Shown here: piece after piece, positions 16,674 through 25,835 of the stretch
How the letters are laid out: each line of letters starts with the position of its first letter
How positions within the stretch are numbered: the first letter of the stretch is position 1
Source of the DNA: Corallococcus silvisoli
Lineage (GTDB): Bacteria > Myxococcota > Myxococcia > Myxococcales > Myxococcaceae
Reading direction: 5' to 3'
DNA: 64,000 bases
Assembly (NCBI RefSeq): GCF_009909145.1
Contig: NZ_JAAAPJ010000013.1
Location: 62,001-126,000, forward strand
The notes under the pieces: generated by a model
The model's input: the letters and a program-made list of their open reading frames with translations, nothing else
Database searches by the model: none
Told to the model about the DNA's origin: nothing
Made by a program: the position numbers and the translations under genes

Positions 16674-17996
16674 TCAGAGCGGCGTGCTCACGATGCGCAC
16701 GGAGCGCTCCTCCCGGAAGTGCCGGCGGACAAAGTCCTTGAGCACCCCAGGCGTGAGCCGGGGCGGCGGCTGGAGGAAGCCCAGGTCGGTGCCTCCGTCC
16801 TGCCGCGGCTCCGAGGCCTCGGCCGCCAATGCATCCGCCAGCTCCGGCCCCGCGCTCGCCAGCGACGCCAGCCCGCGCCCTCCCCGCGAGGCCAGCAGCT
16901 TCTGCTCGGCGTCACCCGGGGGCTGCTTCGCCAGCCCATCGAACGTCTCCTGCATCAGCGAAGGCAGGCGGGAACCGTCGAGGGACCGCGTGTACGCGAA
17001 CGCCAGGAGCAGGTCGTTGCCGCGCAGGCTCAGGCAACGCACCACCACGTCGGAGACGATGGGCTCCTTCACGTGCACCGCGAGCATCAACCGCAACTGG
17101 AGCAACGCCGCCACCGCCCGGCACGTCCCCCGGGCTTCGCGAGGGAGCGCGTAGCCCAGCGTCACGAACGTGGCGGCCGCCCGCGTCTCCTGCTCCACCG
17201 GGAAGAGCGCCGCCTCCAGCGCGGGCGCCACCCGCTCCTCGGGCAACGCCGGAGCCAGGCGGTAGCCCTCGTCGACCAGCCGGCGCGCGTCCTCCACCCC
17301 GACCGCCCCCGTGAAGACGAGCGAGATGTTGGAGGTGAGGTACTCCGACGCGTAGAACTTCAGCACGTCCTCGCGCGTGATGCGGCCGCGTGAGTTCTCC
17401 GAGCCGATGAGCGCATACGCGGCGGACACGCTGGAGAAGAGCGCCCCTTCAATCTGACTGCCCAGCGCGGAGCCGCGGAAGTGATACGTGCTCTCCGTCC
17501 GGATGATGCCCAGCTCGCGCTCCAGCCGCTTGCCGCCCGGGAGCATGGGACTGGTCACCATGCGCAGGAAGTCCCGGGCCAGCGGCGCGAAGGCCCCCGC
17601 CGGCGCGTCCAGCATGTACACGGTGGCCTGCGAGACGGTGTGCGCATTCAGCGTGCCCCCCGCGGCCGCCACGCGCGCTCTCAGCTCTGGACCGGGCAGG
17701 TCCTGGCTCCCGTGGAACACCAGGTGCTCGACCAGATGCGCCAGGCCCTCCTTGCCCGGCGGATCATGCGAGGCCCCGGAGCGGACCACCACGCGCAGCG
17801 ACGCGGTGTCCGCGCCCGGCCGTGAGGCCATCAGCAGCTCCGTCCCGTCCGCCAGCACCTCGGCCGTGACGTCCGGCGGCAGGGCGGCGGCCGAGGAGGC
17901 CACGGCTCGCGGGAACGGCGCGGCGAGTCCCAACGAAGGAGCCCCCAGCAGCAGGAGCCCCAGCAGCGCGGACCTCCAGAAGGATGGGCGACGCAT
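16674..17996 (-). CDS. M16 zinc peptidase, single-lobe, active-site type
   Basis: 440 residues. Signal peptide 1-26 (LGLAAP region). Zinc motif HLVEH at 87-91 and third-ligand Glu in ERELGIIRTE. The length fits a one-lobe M16B/C subunit that needs a partner. The partner is almost certainly the upstream M16 homologue, whose stop lies only 2 bp before this ATG. In bacterial and mitochondrial M16B pairs one subunit carries zinc and the other shapes the cavity, so a periplasmic heterodimeric peptidase is expected. Confidence 0.92.
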   Translation of the reverse strand: MRRPSFWRSALLGLLLLGAPSLGLAAPFPRAVASSAAALPPDVTAEVLADGTELLMASRPGADTASLRVVVRSGASHDPPGKEGLAHLVEHLVFHGSQDLPGPELRARVAAAGGTLNAHTVSQATVYMLDAPAGAFAPLARDFLRMVTSPMLPGGKRLERELGIIRTESTYHFRGSALGSQIEGALFSSVSAAYALIGSENSRGRITREDVLKFYASEYLTSNISLVFTGAVGVEDARRLVDEGYRLAPALPEERVAPALEAALFPVEQETRAAATFVTLGYALPREARGTCRAVAALLQLRLMLAVHVKEPIVSDVVVRCLSLRGNDLLLAFAYTRSLDGSRLPSLMQETFDGLAKQPPGDAEQKLLASRGGRGLASLASAGPELADALAAEASEPRQDGGTDLGFLQPPPRLTPGVLKDFVRRHFREERSVRIVSTPL

Positions 17997-17998
17997 GG

Positions 17999-19291
17999 CT
18001 ATCTCCGCCTCATCCGTGCGCCCGCCGTGGAGCGCAGGGGAAGGACGCTGGGGGTGAACAGCAGGTGGATGCGCCGGTCCTCACCCAACCAGCCCCCCAC
18101 GGTCTGGGTCAGGCTCTCCGGGGTGAGCGCGGCCAGCGCGGCCTCCACTTCCGGCGAGTACCAGGCCGGCGCGTGCACGCTCGCCGCGAGCGCCTGCGCC
18201 ACCTCCGCCGGGCTCCGGTCGTCCGCCCGCAGCCGGGCAAGCACCTCCGCCCGGGCGAGCGCGAGCTCCTCCGCGCCCACCCGCCCCTCGCGCACCGCCC
18301 GCACCTCCTCCAGCATGAAGGGGCCCAGGTCGAGCGCGGACGGGTCCCTCGCGGGCAGCGTCAGCACCAGTTGATCCAACCAGGGCGTCAGCAGCACCGA
18401 CGCGTCCTGGGCATAGCCCACGCCCAGGCGGCGGAAGCGCTGCTCCATGCGCTGTCCGAGCAGGACGCCCACCACCCGCGCGGAAGCGGCCTGCCGGGCG
18501 TCGTTCAGCTCGATGGGGTAGGCCAGCAGGTTGATGTCGCTCATCGCCGGGAGCTTGAGGGTCACCGGGAGCTGGGGCTGCAAGCGCGTCACCGCCGACG
18601 GGCTCCCCCCCTTGAAGCGGGCCACGGTGCGCCGCAGCGCCTCCGGGTCGAAGTCCCCCGCGGCGATGACCACCGCGTTGCGCGGACTCAGCGGGCCCGC
18701 CATGTACGCCTGCACGTCGTGGTCCGAGAAGGACTGCACCGCCTGCGCGTTCGAAGGCACGGGCGCCTTGAAGCGCGGCTCCGGGGAGAGCACCTGCGCC
18801 AGCACCGACTCCAGGAAGTCATCCGCGACGGTCAGCGAGGGGTCCTGCCCGGTGCGCTCCAGGGCATCCTCCAGCCGGGCCGCGTCCAACTGGGGTGCCA
18901 GCACCAGCGTCAACACGCGCTCGGCGAGCCGACCGAAGTCCTCGCGGGGAGCGCTCAGCGTGAAGCCGCTCTGCCGGAGGCCGGTCGACAACGTCAGCGT
19001 CGCGTTCGCGCCGAACAGCTCGCGCACCAGCGCGTCGTAGCGTCCCCGGCGGTTGGCCTCCAGCATCACGTGCTGGCACGCCAGGGTCAGCCCCGGCATG
19101 CCGCCCTCATCGAAGCGGCCCACGGAGAAGAGCACCTGGAGCGTGGCGCGCCCCGTCCCCGCGCGCGGCGCGAGCACCAGGCGCGCGTGCTCGGGCGACT
19201 CCCGCGAGCGCCGCACCTCGAACGGCGCCGCCGAGGCCACGGTCGCGCTCCACAGGGCCAACAACATCCCTCCCCATCCCCACGCCTTCAC
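17999..19291 (-). CDS. M16 peptidase homologue without zinc site
   Basis: 430 residues from a GTG at 19291 (GGAGG 4 bp upstream), which overlaps the previous stop as GTGA. Signal peptide 1-22 (TVASAA). The fold pattern of M16 is kept (LQVLFSVGRFDEGGMPG; PLSPRNAVVIAAGDFDPE), but the HxxEH site is replaced by LACQHVMLEA, so it is probably catalytically dead. It ends in TAG 2 bp before the active M16 gene. It is best read as the non-catalytic half of a heterodimer. Confidence 0.88.
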   Translation of the reverse strand: MKAWGWGGMLLALWSATVASAAPFEVRRSRESPEHARLVLAPRAGTGRATLQVLFSVGRFDEGGMPGLTLACQHVMLEANRRGRYDALVRELFGANATLTLSTGLRQSGFTLSAPREDFGRLAERVLTLVLAPQLDAARLEDALERTGQDPSLTVADDFLESVLAQVLSPEPRFKAPVPSNAQAVQSFSDHDVQAYMAGPLSPRNAVVIAAGDFDPEALRRTVARFKGGSPSAVTRLQPQLPVTLKLPAMSDINLLAYPIELNDARQAASARVVGVLLGQRMEQRFRRLGVGYAQDASVLLTPWLDQLVLTLPARDPSALDLGPFMLEEVRAVREGRVGAEELALARAEVLARLRADDRSPAEVAQALAASVHAPAWYSPEVEAALAALTPESLTQTVGGWLGEDRRIHLLFTPSVLPLRSTAGARMRRR

Positions 19292-21390
19292 GGTGCCTCC
19301 TTGCTCGCCTGCGCGTCGGCCCCCGGCGCCGGCGGTGACGCCGTGCGCTCCAGGCTCACGCGAGGTCCCGCCACCGTCTCCTCCACCCTCAGGCCGTGCA
19401 GCCCCGCCCGCTTGACGGTGAGCGCGTAGCGCGCGGCGCCCTCCTGCGTGTCGCGGCGGGGCCAGACGAGCCGCAGCCGCTGCGCCCACCACTCCTGCGG
19501 ATGGCCTCCGTACAGCGCCTCCTCCACCGGCGTCGCGGAGACGCCCTTCGCCGCCAGGGCCCGCTTCACCATCGCCATGTCCGCCGCGGACTCCCAGCGA
19601 GCCTCCCGCTCCTCCGCGGACGTCGCTCCGTCCTCCAGTCTGGTATCTCCCTGGCCGACGGGACGCGAGCCCTCCCCCATCAACGTAGGGCGTCCCGCCA
19701 TCCACCAGGACAGGTCCAGCCGCTTGCCCTGGGCGTCATGGGTGCTCCACTGCCCATCCCGCAGGCCGTGCGCGTAGGCGCCCTCCACATGCGCAGTGCC
19801 GTTCGCGAAGAAGTGCTTGTAGGGGCCGTGAAGCTGTCCGGCCGCGTACGTCCGCTGTTCCAGCACCCGCCCGTCCGGGGAGACGTCCTCCGCCACGCCT
19901 TCCAGGCGCCCCTTGAGGAAGTGGGCGCGAAACACCACCGCGCCCGTCTCATCGAGGGTGCGCCACTCGCCCTCCGGCACGCCGGCCGCGTATGCGCCCT
20001 CCGCGTGCAGCCGTCCCTCCCGGTCCCAGCGCGACCAGGCGCCGTCGCGCCGCCCCTGCGTGAACGCCTCCGCTTGGAGCAGCCGCCCCCGGTCGGTCCG
20101 CAGCCAGGAGGTTCCCTCCCGGGTCCCCGCGCCCACCACGCACTGGGACAGGACGTGGCCGCCCGGCATGGGCTCGCGCCGCACGGCCGCCCCCGGAGGA
20201 CAGGTCTCCAGACCACTCCGCGCCAGCACCAACCCTCCCGCGGCGAGCCCCAACGCCGCGATCCACCCCGGCGCGCCCCAGGAGACGGGGAGGGCCGGCG
20301 GACGGGGCGCTCCGACCCGCGACGGAGTCCTCGGCCGGCCATGCCGCCCCCGGCTCAGCACATGGAGGACGCCCTCGCGCATCCACAGCGTCCCGCAGGC
20401 CGAGCACGGCACCACCGCGACGCCCTGGAACACCACGGTCGCGCACGCGCCTCCACACGAGGCGCACTTCGCGGGCCGGCCCCCGGGCTCCTCCAACGTC
20501 CTGCGCAGCGAGTCCGCGCCCAGCCCGCGCTCGGTGAGGACCTGGGCCTGATCCCTGGCGGAGAGCAGATCACCGCCGCACAGGTCGCAGTGGGCCCCCA
20601 TCCGGCCCTCCGTCCAGAAGAGGGGCGTCACGACCAGGCACTCCGGGCAGTCGTAGCCCGCTTCCTGCCGCGCCACCTCCACGGCCGGAGCGCTGATGGG
20701 CTCCGCCTCCGCCGCGGCCCCCACGCCTTCCCCGCCGGCATCGTGAAGCGTCCACAGCGCGGCCCGCAGGAAGCCCCCCTGCACGCACAGGAGCACCGCG
20801 TCCGCGCAGAGCACGGCCAGGCCCCACCGTGGCGCGAGCGTCTGGAACTCCGCGACCAGCAGGAGCGCCACCACGCCCTGGAGCAGCACGACGCCCACCG
20901 CCCCCATCTTCAGCGCGCGCGCCCGGGCGCCCGGCACCGAGGCCAGGACCCCCGCGAGCCGGGGCAACCCCACCGGCAGCAGGCCCGCGACGAGCCCTGC
21001 CCCCAGCGCCTCACGCCGCGGGGCCGGAACGGCGCCGCGCCCCCGGAGCGCGTGCACCAGCACCGCCAGGAACAGGCCCCATGACACCCACGGCACCAGC
21101 GAGAGCACCAGCCCCCCGGCCCGCGGCGGCGCGCCCCACGACCCAGGCCCCAACACCCAGGCCTCCAGGAGCCGTGGCATCCACGCCGGAGAGGCAAGCT
21201 GCCCGAGCCGCGCGACCCCGAACACACCCGCCAGCAGCCTCAGGACTCCCGGCCACCAGCGCCCCCACGGCCCTGTCCCTCCGTCCACCGGCGGCCCCGT
21301 CCAGGCATCACACGCGGCGCACGAGCCCCCTGGCGGGCACGCCGCACCGCAGCGCCCGCAGGCGCCCCCCTCATTGGCTTGTAAAGACAT
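19288..21390 (-). CDS. zinc-ribbon membrane protein with MORN/YwqK-type repeats
   Basis: 700 residues. The N-terminus has a zinc ribbon (CGRCGAACPPGGSCAAC). It is followed by a four-to-five-helix membrane domain (about 45-220), a second cysteine-knuckle region (YDCPEC, CDLCGG, CASCGG, CSAC; about 235-330) and one more membrane helix (about 365-385). A C-terminal periplasmic domain has MORN-like repeats of the YwqK type (GRLHAEGAYAAGVPEGEW, GTAHVEGAYAHGLRDGQW). The zinc parts should be cytosolic. It is the first gene of an operon with the two M16 homologues (GTGA overlap), so it may anchor or regulate that peptidase. ATG 21390 preferred over GTG 21426. Confidence 0.75.
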   Translation of the reverse strand: MSLQANEGGACGRCGAACPPGGSCAACDAWTGPPVDGGTGPWGRWWPGVLRLLAGVFGVARLGQLASPAWMPRLLEAWVLGPGSWGAPPRAGGLVLSLVPWVSWGLFLAVLVHALRGRGAVPAPRREALGAGLVAGLLPVGLPRLAGVLASVPGARARALKMGAVGVVLLQGVVALLLVAEFQTLAPRWGLAVLCADAVLLCVQGGFLRAALWTLHDAGGEGVGAAAEAEPISAPAVEVARQEAGYDCPECLVVTPLFWTEGRMGAHCDLCGGDLLSARDQAQVLTERGLGADSLRRTLEEPGGRPAKCASCGGACATVVFQGVAVVPCSACGTLWMREGVLHVLSRGRHGRPRTPSRVGAPRPPALPVSWGAPGWIAALGLAAGGLVLARSGLETCPPGAAVRREPMPGGHVLSQCVVGAGTREGTSWLRTDRGRLLQAEAFTQGRRDGAWSRWDREGRLHAEGAYAAGVPEGEWRTLDETGAVVFRAHFLKGRLEGVAEDVSPDGRVLEQRTYAAGQLHGPYKHFFANGTAHVEGAYAHGLRDGQWSTHDAQGKRLDLSWWMAGRPTLMGEGSRPVGQGDTRLEDGATSAEEREARWESAADMAMVKRALAAKGVSATPVEEALYGGHPQEWWAQRLRLVWPRRDTQEGAARYALTVKRAGLHGLRVEETVAGPRVSLERTASPPAPGADAQASKEAP

Positions 21391-21481
21391 TTCCCCTCTG
21401 GATGAGACGGCGCGCACTCTAGTCACACCGCCTTGTCGCAGGAAAAGTCACCTCCATTTCGCAAGCATCTCCGGGGAGGGA

Positions 21482-21511
21482 TTGACCCGCCCGAAGCGCC
21501 TTGCCTATAGG
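21482..21511 (+). promoter_or_regulatory. candidate sigma-A promoter
   Basis: TTGACC (21482-21487) and TATAGG (21506-21511) separated by 18 bp, about 80 bp upstream of the start codon at 21592. Good -35 match, fair -10 match. Confidence 0.45.
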
Positions 21512-21591
21512 TCCGCGCCCAGAGGGGGGACGGGTCCTGGGAACCCGAGCCCTGAAGATTCACTGGACTGTCTTTATTTCAGGGAAAACCC

Positions 21592-22203
21592 ATGTCATTG
21601 CTCAGCAGAGGGTGGCCGTGGCTCGTTGGGGGCGCATGTCTTTTGAGCGCGCCCGGGGTCCTCGCCCAGGGGTGGAATGCGCCCCGCCCGTCGCATTGGA
21701 AGGCATTGCCCAACACCAGCGTGAAGGTGGGGGACTCCACGAATGAGGCCTCCGCGAGCACCCTCCCGGACAAGAAGGCCTTCTGCCAGGAGGTGAAGGC
21801 GGTGGTCCGCACCGCGGGCAAGGGCTTCAGCCCGTTGCGGGGGACCGCCCGGAAAGACAACACAGAGGATGTCTCCATCTGGGAAGCCACGAAGAGCGTC
21901 CAGGACTTCCGCTGCGCCGTCTACCACACGCGGGTGCTGGGGGATTACGTGTACTGCGTGCAGGCGCACCCGGACTGCAAGGCCGCGCAGGATGGCTTCT
22001 ACCTCTTCTCCAGCTACTTGATGTCCACGTGCTACCCGGGGTGGAGCTGGCAGGACTCGCGGCTGAGCACGTGGGACAGCTATGCCCAGCGCCGGATGGT
22101 GATGGCCACCAATGACGAGGGATTGCGCATCTCCCTGGAGACGGGCCGCGCGAAGGACTCCTACTCCCGCTGCGAGCTGACGCTCACCTTCGAGTTGCTC
22201 TGA
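21592..22203 (+). CDS. exported hypothetical protein, Cys-containing
   Basis: 203 residues with a signal peptide (1-25, GVLAQG). The mature protein contains five cysteines (CQEV, CAVY, CVQAHPDC, CYPG, CELT), so disulfides are likely. It has a central aromatic-rich segment (GFYLFSSYLMSTCYPGWSW). No family recognised. Its 3' end overlaps the next, convergent gene by 43 bp. Confidence 0.7.
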   Translation: MSLLSRGWPWLVGGACLLSAPGVLAQGWNAPRPSHWKALPNTSVKVGDSTNEASASTLPDKKAFCQEVKAVVRTAGKGFSPLRGTARKDNTEDVSIWEATKSVQDFRCAVYHTRVLGDYVYCVQAHPDCKAAQDGFYLFSSYLMSTCYPGWSWQDSRLSTWDSYAQRRMVMATNDEGLRISLETGRAKDSYSRCELTLTFELL

Positions 22204-22421
22204 AGCCAGGCGTCCGCGAGCCCCGCGAGCAGGAGCACGGGCGCCGCCAGCACCGCGCCGAACCAGGCCAGCGCATAGCCCAGCCCGAAGCCCATGCTCC
22301 AGGGGCCGCCCACGACGGTCCCGGACAGCACGCCCACGTACTGGCGCCCTCCGCCCAGGTGCAGCGACAGGAAGACCGCGGCGATGCCCAGCGCGGTGAG
22401 GACGAACGGATGACGCATCAT
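22161..22421 (-). CDS. small membrane protein
   Basis: 86 residues with two predicted membrane helices (PFVLTALGIAAVFLSLHLG; LAWFGAVLAAPVLLLAGLAD). The ATG at 22421 overlaps the preceding stop as ATGA, which decides the start and shows it is coupled to the gene upstream. Function unknown. The C-terminal 14 codons overlap the convergent gene. Confidence 0.6.
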   Translation of the reverse strand: MMRHPFVLTALGIAAVFLSLHLGGGRQYVGVLSGTVVGGPWSMGFGLGYALAWFGAVLAAPVLLLAGLADAWLQSNSKVSVSSQRE

Positions 22422-23560
22422 CGGCGTGACTCCAGGTGCGGCGCCCCCACGAGGCGCCAGAGGGGCCCTTCGACGAGCGAGTACAGCAGCACCGCGTCCG
22501 CGAGCGGATTGCCCGCGGCGAAGCGCAGCCCGGTGTCGTCGCGCACCGGGAAGGCCGCGAAGTGGAGGCTGGTGAGCAGCCCGTCCAGCGCCTGCTGATC
22601 CTCGAACGCCGCCGCGCCCACGAGCGCGAGCCCGCTGGACCCCGCGTTCGCGTTCACCCACGGAATCGTGGGCCCGGAGTCGATGTCCTGCACCGCCTCC
22701 GCGGACGCGGGCCACTCCGCCGCCCACGCGAACCCCAGCGCCTGTCCCAGGAGCGCGGCGCGCGCACGCTGGTACTGCTCGCGCGCGAAGTCCGCGTCCA
22801 CCACCTGGAGCATGTGCGCGGCGAGCCAGAGCGTGGAGCCCTCCGGCCCATCCTTCACCTTCCCGTCGAAGGTGAAGCTCGACACGAGCAACCCGCTCCC
22901 CGCGTCCGTCAGGTGCTCCCGCGCGGACACCACCCACCGGCGCAGCAGCGCGCCATGGTCCCGCCCGTCCACCCGGTCCGACAGACGCACCGCCGCGAGC
23001 GCCACCGTGTTGCAGAACGTCCAGCCCTCGTCGGGATAGCTCTCCCCGGCGAGCACCGGGGCCCGCTCCAGTTGTCCGGTGATGAGGTCCACGCGCTCAC
23101 GCAGCAAGGGGGCGTAGTCCGCTCGCGGCTCCACCGCCTGACGCGCGGCCAGCATCAACGCCAGCTCCCCATCCACGAAGAGGCTGCGCCCCGCGGCGTC
23201 CCGGAAAGGCGCTGCCTTCACGTAGGGCAGGAAGAAGGCCTCGGTCGCCTGGCGCTCGTCCCGCAGCGTCCGGGCGATGAGCACGTCCACGACGGACAGG
23301 TGCTCCTCCTTCCGCGCGGGCTCCGACAGCGCGAGGTTCACGAACGAGAGCACGGAGAAGGTGCGCACCATCAGGTCCCACTCCGGGTTGGTGCGGTGGA
23401 GCACGTCCCGCTCGGCGCTCGCCTCCTGGAGGGAGAACGCCCGCTGACGTGAAGCCAGCGCCCCGGCGAGGGCCGCCACATCCCGGGGACGGAACAGCCC
23501 GTGGAGCGTTGGGAGCCAGACCGCCACGGCCAGCGCCAGCAGCATGAGTTTGCGTCGCAT
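22418..23560 (-). CDS. hypothetical protein, possible linalool dehydratase/isomerase-like alpha-barrel
   Basis: 380 residues from the ATG at 23560. An N-terminal hydrophobic segment (LMLLALAVAVWLPTLHGL) is a signal or anchor. The rest is helical, with the pattern of an alpha/alpha barrel; the segments DEGWTFCNTVALAAVRLSD and HLTDAGSGLLVSSF recall the linalool dehydratase/isomerase-like domain. That match is from memory of the family and is tentative. Activity is not implied. The stop overlaps the start of the small membrane protein, so both are one unit. Confidence 0.6.
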   Translation of the reverse strand: MRRKLMLLALAVAVWLPTLHGLFRPRDVAALAGALASRQRAFSLQEASAERDVLHRTNPEWDLMVRTFSVLSFVNLALSEPARKEEHLSVVDVLIARTLRDERQATEAFFLPYVKAAPFRDAAGRSLFVDGELALMLAARQAVEPRADYAPLLRERVDLITGQLERAPVLAGESYPDEGWTFCNTVALAAVRLSDRVDGRDHGALLRRWVVSAREHLTDAGSGLLVSSFTFDGKVKDGPEGSTLWLAAHMLQVVDADFAREQYQRARAALLGQALGFAWAAEWPASAEAVQDIDSGPTIPWVNANAGSSGLALVGAAAFEDQQALDGLLTSLHFAAFPVRDDTGLRFAAGNPLADAVLLYSLVEGPLWRLVGAPHLESRR

Positions 23561-23730
23561 GCCCGGGAGTATCGGCCTCCCGTCGCGCGGGCCCCGGGCC
23601 ATGAGACTGGACGGTCGCCGCCACGGGATGAACGGTCGCGGCTCCCTGCGACGCGACGCGGGCAGCGAGCGGCGGCACGGACTGCGACAACCGATGTCCC
23701 GGACACGGGGGTCCAGGTGTCTCAAGCGCC

Positions 23731-24684
23731 ATGCGGACATCTGTTTGGAAAAGCCTGGGAGTGGGGGCGTGTTTGCTGGGAGGGGGAATCGCCCGGCCCC
23801 CTTCCGCGGAGGCATGCGCTGGCCCCACCTGCGTCACGAGCACCATCCGCGCTCCGCTGCCCGCGGGAGCCGCGGTCCCCGCGAACGTGCCAGCCCTGGT
23901 GGTGCTACCACCGGTCCTGCAAGCCATGGACCCCATGGGCCTGCGCCTGAGGACGGCGGACGGCGCCAGCGTGGAGGCGAGCCTCCTCGCGGGGCCTCAC
24001 AGGAGTGGGGTCCTCATCCCCGCCGCCCCGCTCGTTCCCGGGACCGGATACCTGCTGGAGAGCAACACCCCCTGCCGGGACATGCAGCCCTCTCCGGCCA
24101 TCTCGGTGGCCTTCACCGCCGGACCGGCGGTCGCGCTCCCCACGGCCTCGGGCAGCCTGAGCGCGGGCGCGGAACAGCAGACGTCCTTCGAGGTCTGGGG
24201 CGGCGCGCTGTGCTCCGTGGGCGTGGAGGGCAGCGTGCTGCCCCTGCGCTTCACGCCAGCCCCGGAGCTCGTGCCCTTCCTGCCGTGGGTGCACTGGACG
24301 CTGGAGGTGGATGGCCAGACGTGGGCCACGGCTCCACATGGCGCGGTGGACGCGGCCGGTGGCGTCATGTCCCCGAACCGGTTCGGGTACCCGCATGACC
24401 TGCTGAGTGTCTACGCGGTCTGCCACCTCCAGCCTTCCAATGATCGACCCCAGGACAAAGGCATCCCACCCGGACAGCATGTGGCCACGCTGCGTCCGGT
24501 GCTCGAACAGTCCGCCACGCCGCTCCCAGCCCTGGAGACTCCCTTCACGCTGACGTGTCCGAAAGAAACCCCCGACCCCGTCCCCGGCGACAGGGGCTGC
24601 TCACAGGTGGGCGGGGGCCTCACCGCGCTCGGGGTCCTCGCCACGCTCGGGCTCTGGCGGCGCTCGCGCCAAAGCCGTCCCTGA
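23731..24684 (+). CDS. secreted Ig-like protein with MYXO-CTERM-like tail, paralogue 1
   Basis: 317 residues: signal peptide (to about 28), a conserved CAGPTC start, a bacterial Ig-like (SbsA/Big_5-type) domain with the pattern AAVPANVPALVVLPPVL, a second beta-rich region with PWVHWTLEVDGQTW, and a C-terminal GC-SQVGGGLTALGVLATLG segment ending in WRRSRQSRP. The invariant Cys (C290), short hydrophobic stretch and Arg cluster match the MYXO-CTERM sorting signal cut by myxosortase. It should therefore be surface-exposed. First and most divergent of three tandem paralogues. Confidence 0.75.
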   Translation: MRTSVWKSLGVGACLLGGGIARPPSAEACAGPTCVTSTIRAPLPAGAAVPANVPALVVLPPVLQAMDPMGLRLRTADGASVEASLLAGPHRSGVLIPAAPLVPGTGYLLESNTPCRDMQPSPAISVAFTAGPAVALPTASGSLSAGAEQQTSFEVWGGALCSVGVEGSVLPLRFTPAPELVPFLPWVHWTLEVDGQTWATAPHGAVDAAGGVMSPNRFGYPHDLLSVYAVCHLQPSNDRPQDKGIPPGQHVATLRPVLEQSATPLPALETPFTLTCPKETPDPVPGDRGCSQVGGGLTALGVLATLGLWRRSRQSRP

Positions 24685-24724
24685 GGGATGTCCCAACCCA
24701 CCGGCCTCCGGTGTCCAATGGAGC

Positions 24725-25795
24725 ATGCACGGACACGCTTGGACCTGGAGCGCGGTGGGGATGTTCCTCCTGGGGATGGGCACGCTCATCCCCACTTCGG
24801 CGCACGCCTGTGTCGCCCCCAACTGCATGGTGGGCGTCCGCTTCCCCCTCCCCGAGGACGGCGGCGCGGTGCCCGCGAACGTCCCCGGACTGGTGACGGC
24901 GCCACCGCTGCTGGAGAACGTGGATCCCGCCACCGTCCGGCTGCTCCTCCCGGATGGAACACCCGTGCCCGCGACCGTCACGACAGGGGCCTACCAGGCG
25001 CAGGTCCTGATCCCAGACGCGCCGCTGGAGCCGGGCACCACGTACCGCCTCGAGGCGAAGGGCGTCTGTCAGTTCCAGCAGACCGAGCTCGAGTCCACGA
25101 CCTTCACCGCCGGTCCCGCCCTCCCCCTGCCCACCACCCTCGGCACCCTGACGGTGGACGAGCCGAGCCAGGGGATCTTCACCATGTATGGGGACTCGAA
25201 CTGCGGCAACACGCGGGTGAGTGGCGACTCCACCCTGCTGCGCTTCCAACCATCGCGGGAGCTGGCGCCGTTCCTTCCGTGGATGCATTGGACGGTGGAG
25301 GTGGACGGCCAGCCCTGGGCATCCGTGAAGCACAGCGGCGTGACGTCCCTGGGTGAGAACAACGTCGAGTCCTATCTCTACCAATACAACCGGCGGCTGT
25401 TCTTCCTCTACACGGTCTGCGGCTACACGAGCTGCGCGGATTCCTACCACCAGCCGCCGACCAATGGCCTCGCGCCCGGACGACACCGGGCCACGCTCCA
25501 GGGAACCCTGGAGCACGCGGACCTCACGCTGCCGCCGCTGAGCGTGGACTTCGAGCTGACCTGTCCGCAGAAGATCGCCGGCGCCGGAGTCAGCCTGGGG
25601 GGATGCTCGGATGGGGGATACGAGTGGGGTGGGTTGGACGGGGGCGTCGATGGGGGGAGCACCGCGCCCAACGACCCGCCTCCCGAGCCGGAGACTTCCA
25701 AGAAGGGCTGCTCCCAGACCGGAGGCGGCCTGACGCTCTTCGGCCTCCTCGCGACGCTCCGGCTCTTGCGCCGCTCGCGCCAAGACCGTCCCTGA
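24725..25795 (+). CDS. secreted Ig-like protein with MYXO-CTERM-like tail, paralogue 2
   Basis: 356 residues. Signal peptide to about 28 followed by CVAPNC. Ig-like domain with VPANVPGLVTAPPLLENVDP, a PWMHWTVEVDGQPWASVKH segment and a second cysteine pair. There is an aspartate/glycine-rich linker (GGYEWGGLDGGVDGGS) before the tail GCSQTGGGLTLFGLLATL-RLLRRSRQ (C329). It is very close to paralogue 3: even the leader, the 40-bp spacer and the first 25 codons match, pointing to a recent tandem duplication. Confidence 0.78.
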   Translation: MHGHAWTWSAVGMFLLGMGTLIPTSAHACVAPNCMVGVRFPLPEDGGAVPANVPGLVTAPPLLENVDPATVRLLLPDGTPVPATVTTGAYQAQVLIPDAPLEPGTTYRLEAKGVCQFQQTELESTTFTAGPALPLPTTLGTLTVDEPSQGIFTMYGDSNCGNTRVSGDSTLLRFQPSRELAPFLPWMHWTVEVDGQPWASVKHSGVTSLGENNVESYLYQYNRRLFFLYTVCGYTSCADSYHQPPTNGLAPGRHRATLQGTLEHADLTLPPLSVDFELTCPQKIAGAGVSLGGCSDGGYEWGGLDGGVDGGSTAPNDPPPEPETSKKGCSQTGGGLTLFGLLATLRLLRRSRQDRP

Positions 25796-25835
25796 GGGAT
25801 GTCCCAACCCACCGGGCTCCCGTGTCCTAGAGAGC

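Noticed and set aside
23560..23731. Divergent promoter motifs between the two exported-protein genes
   Set aside because: Only weak -35/-10 matches; not enough to call.
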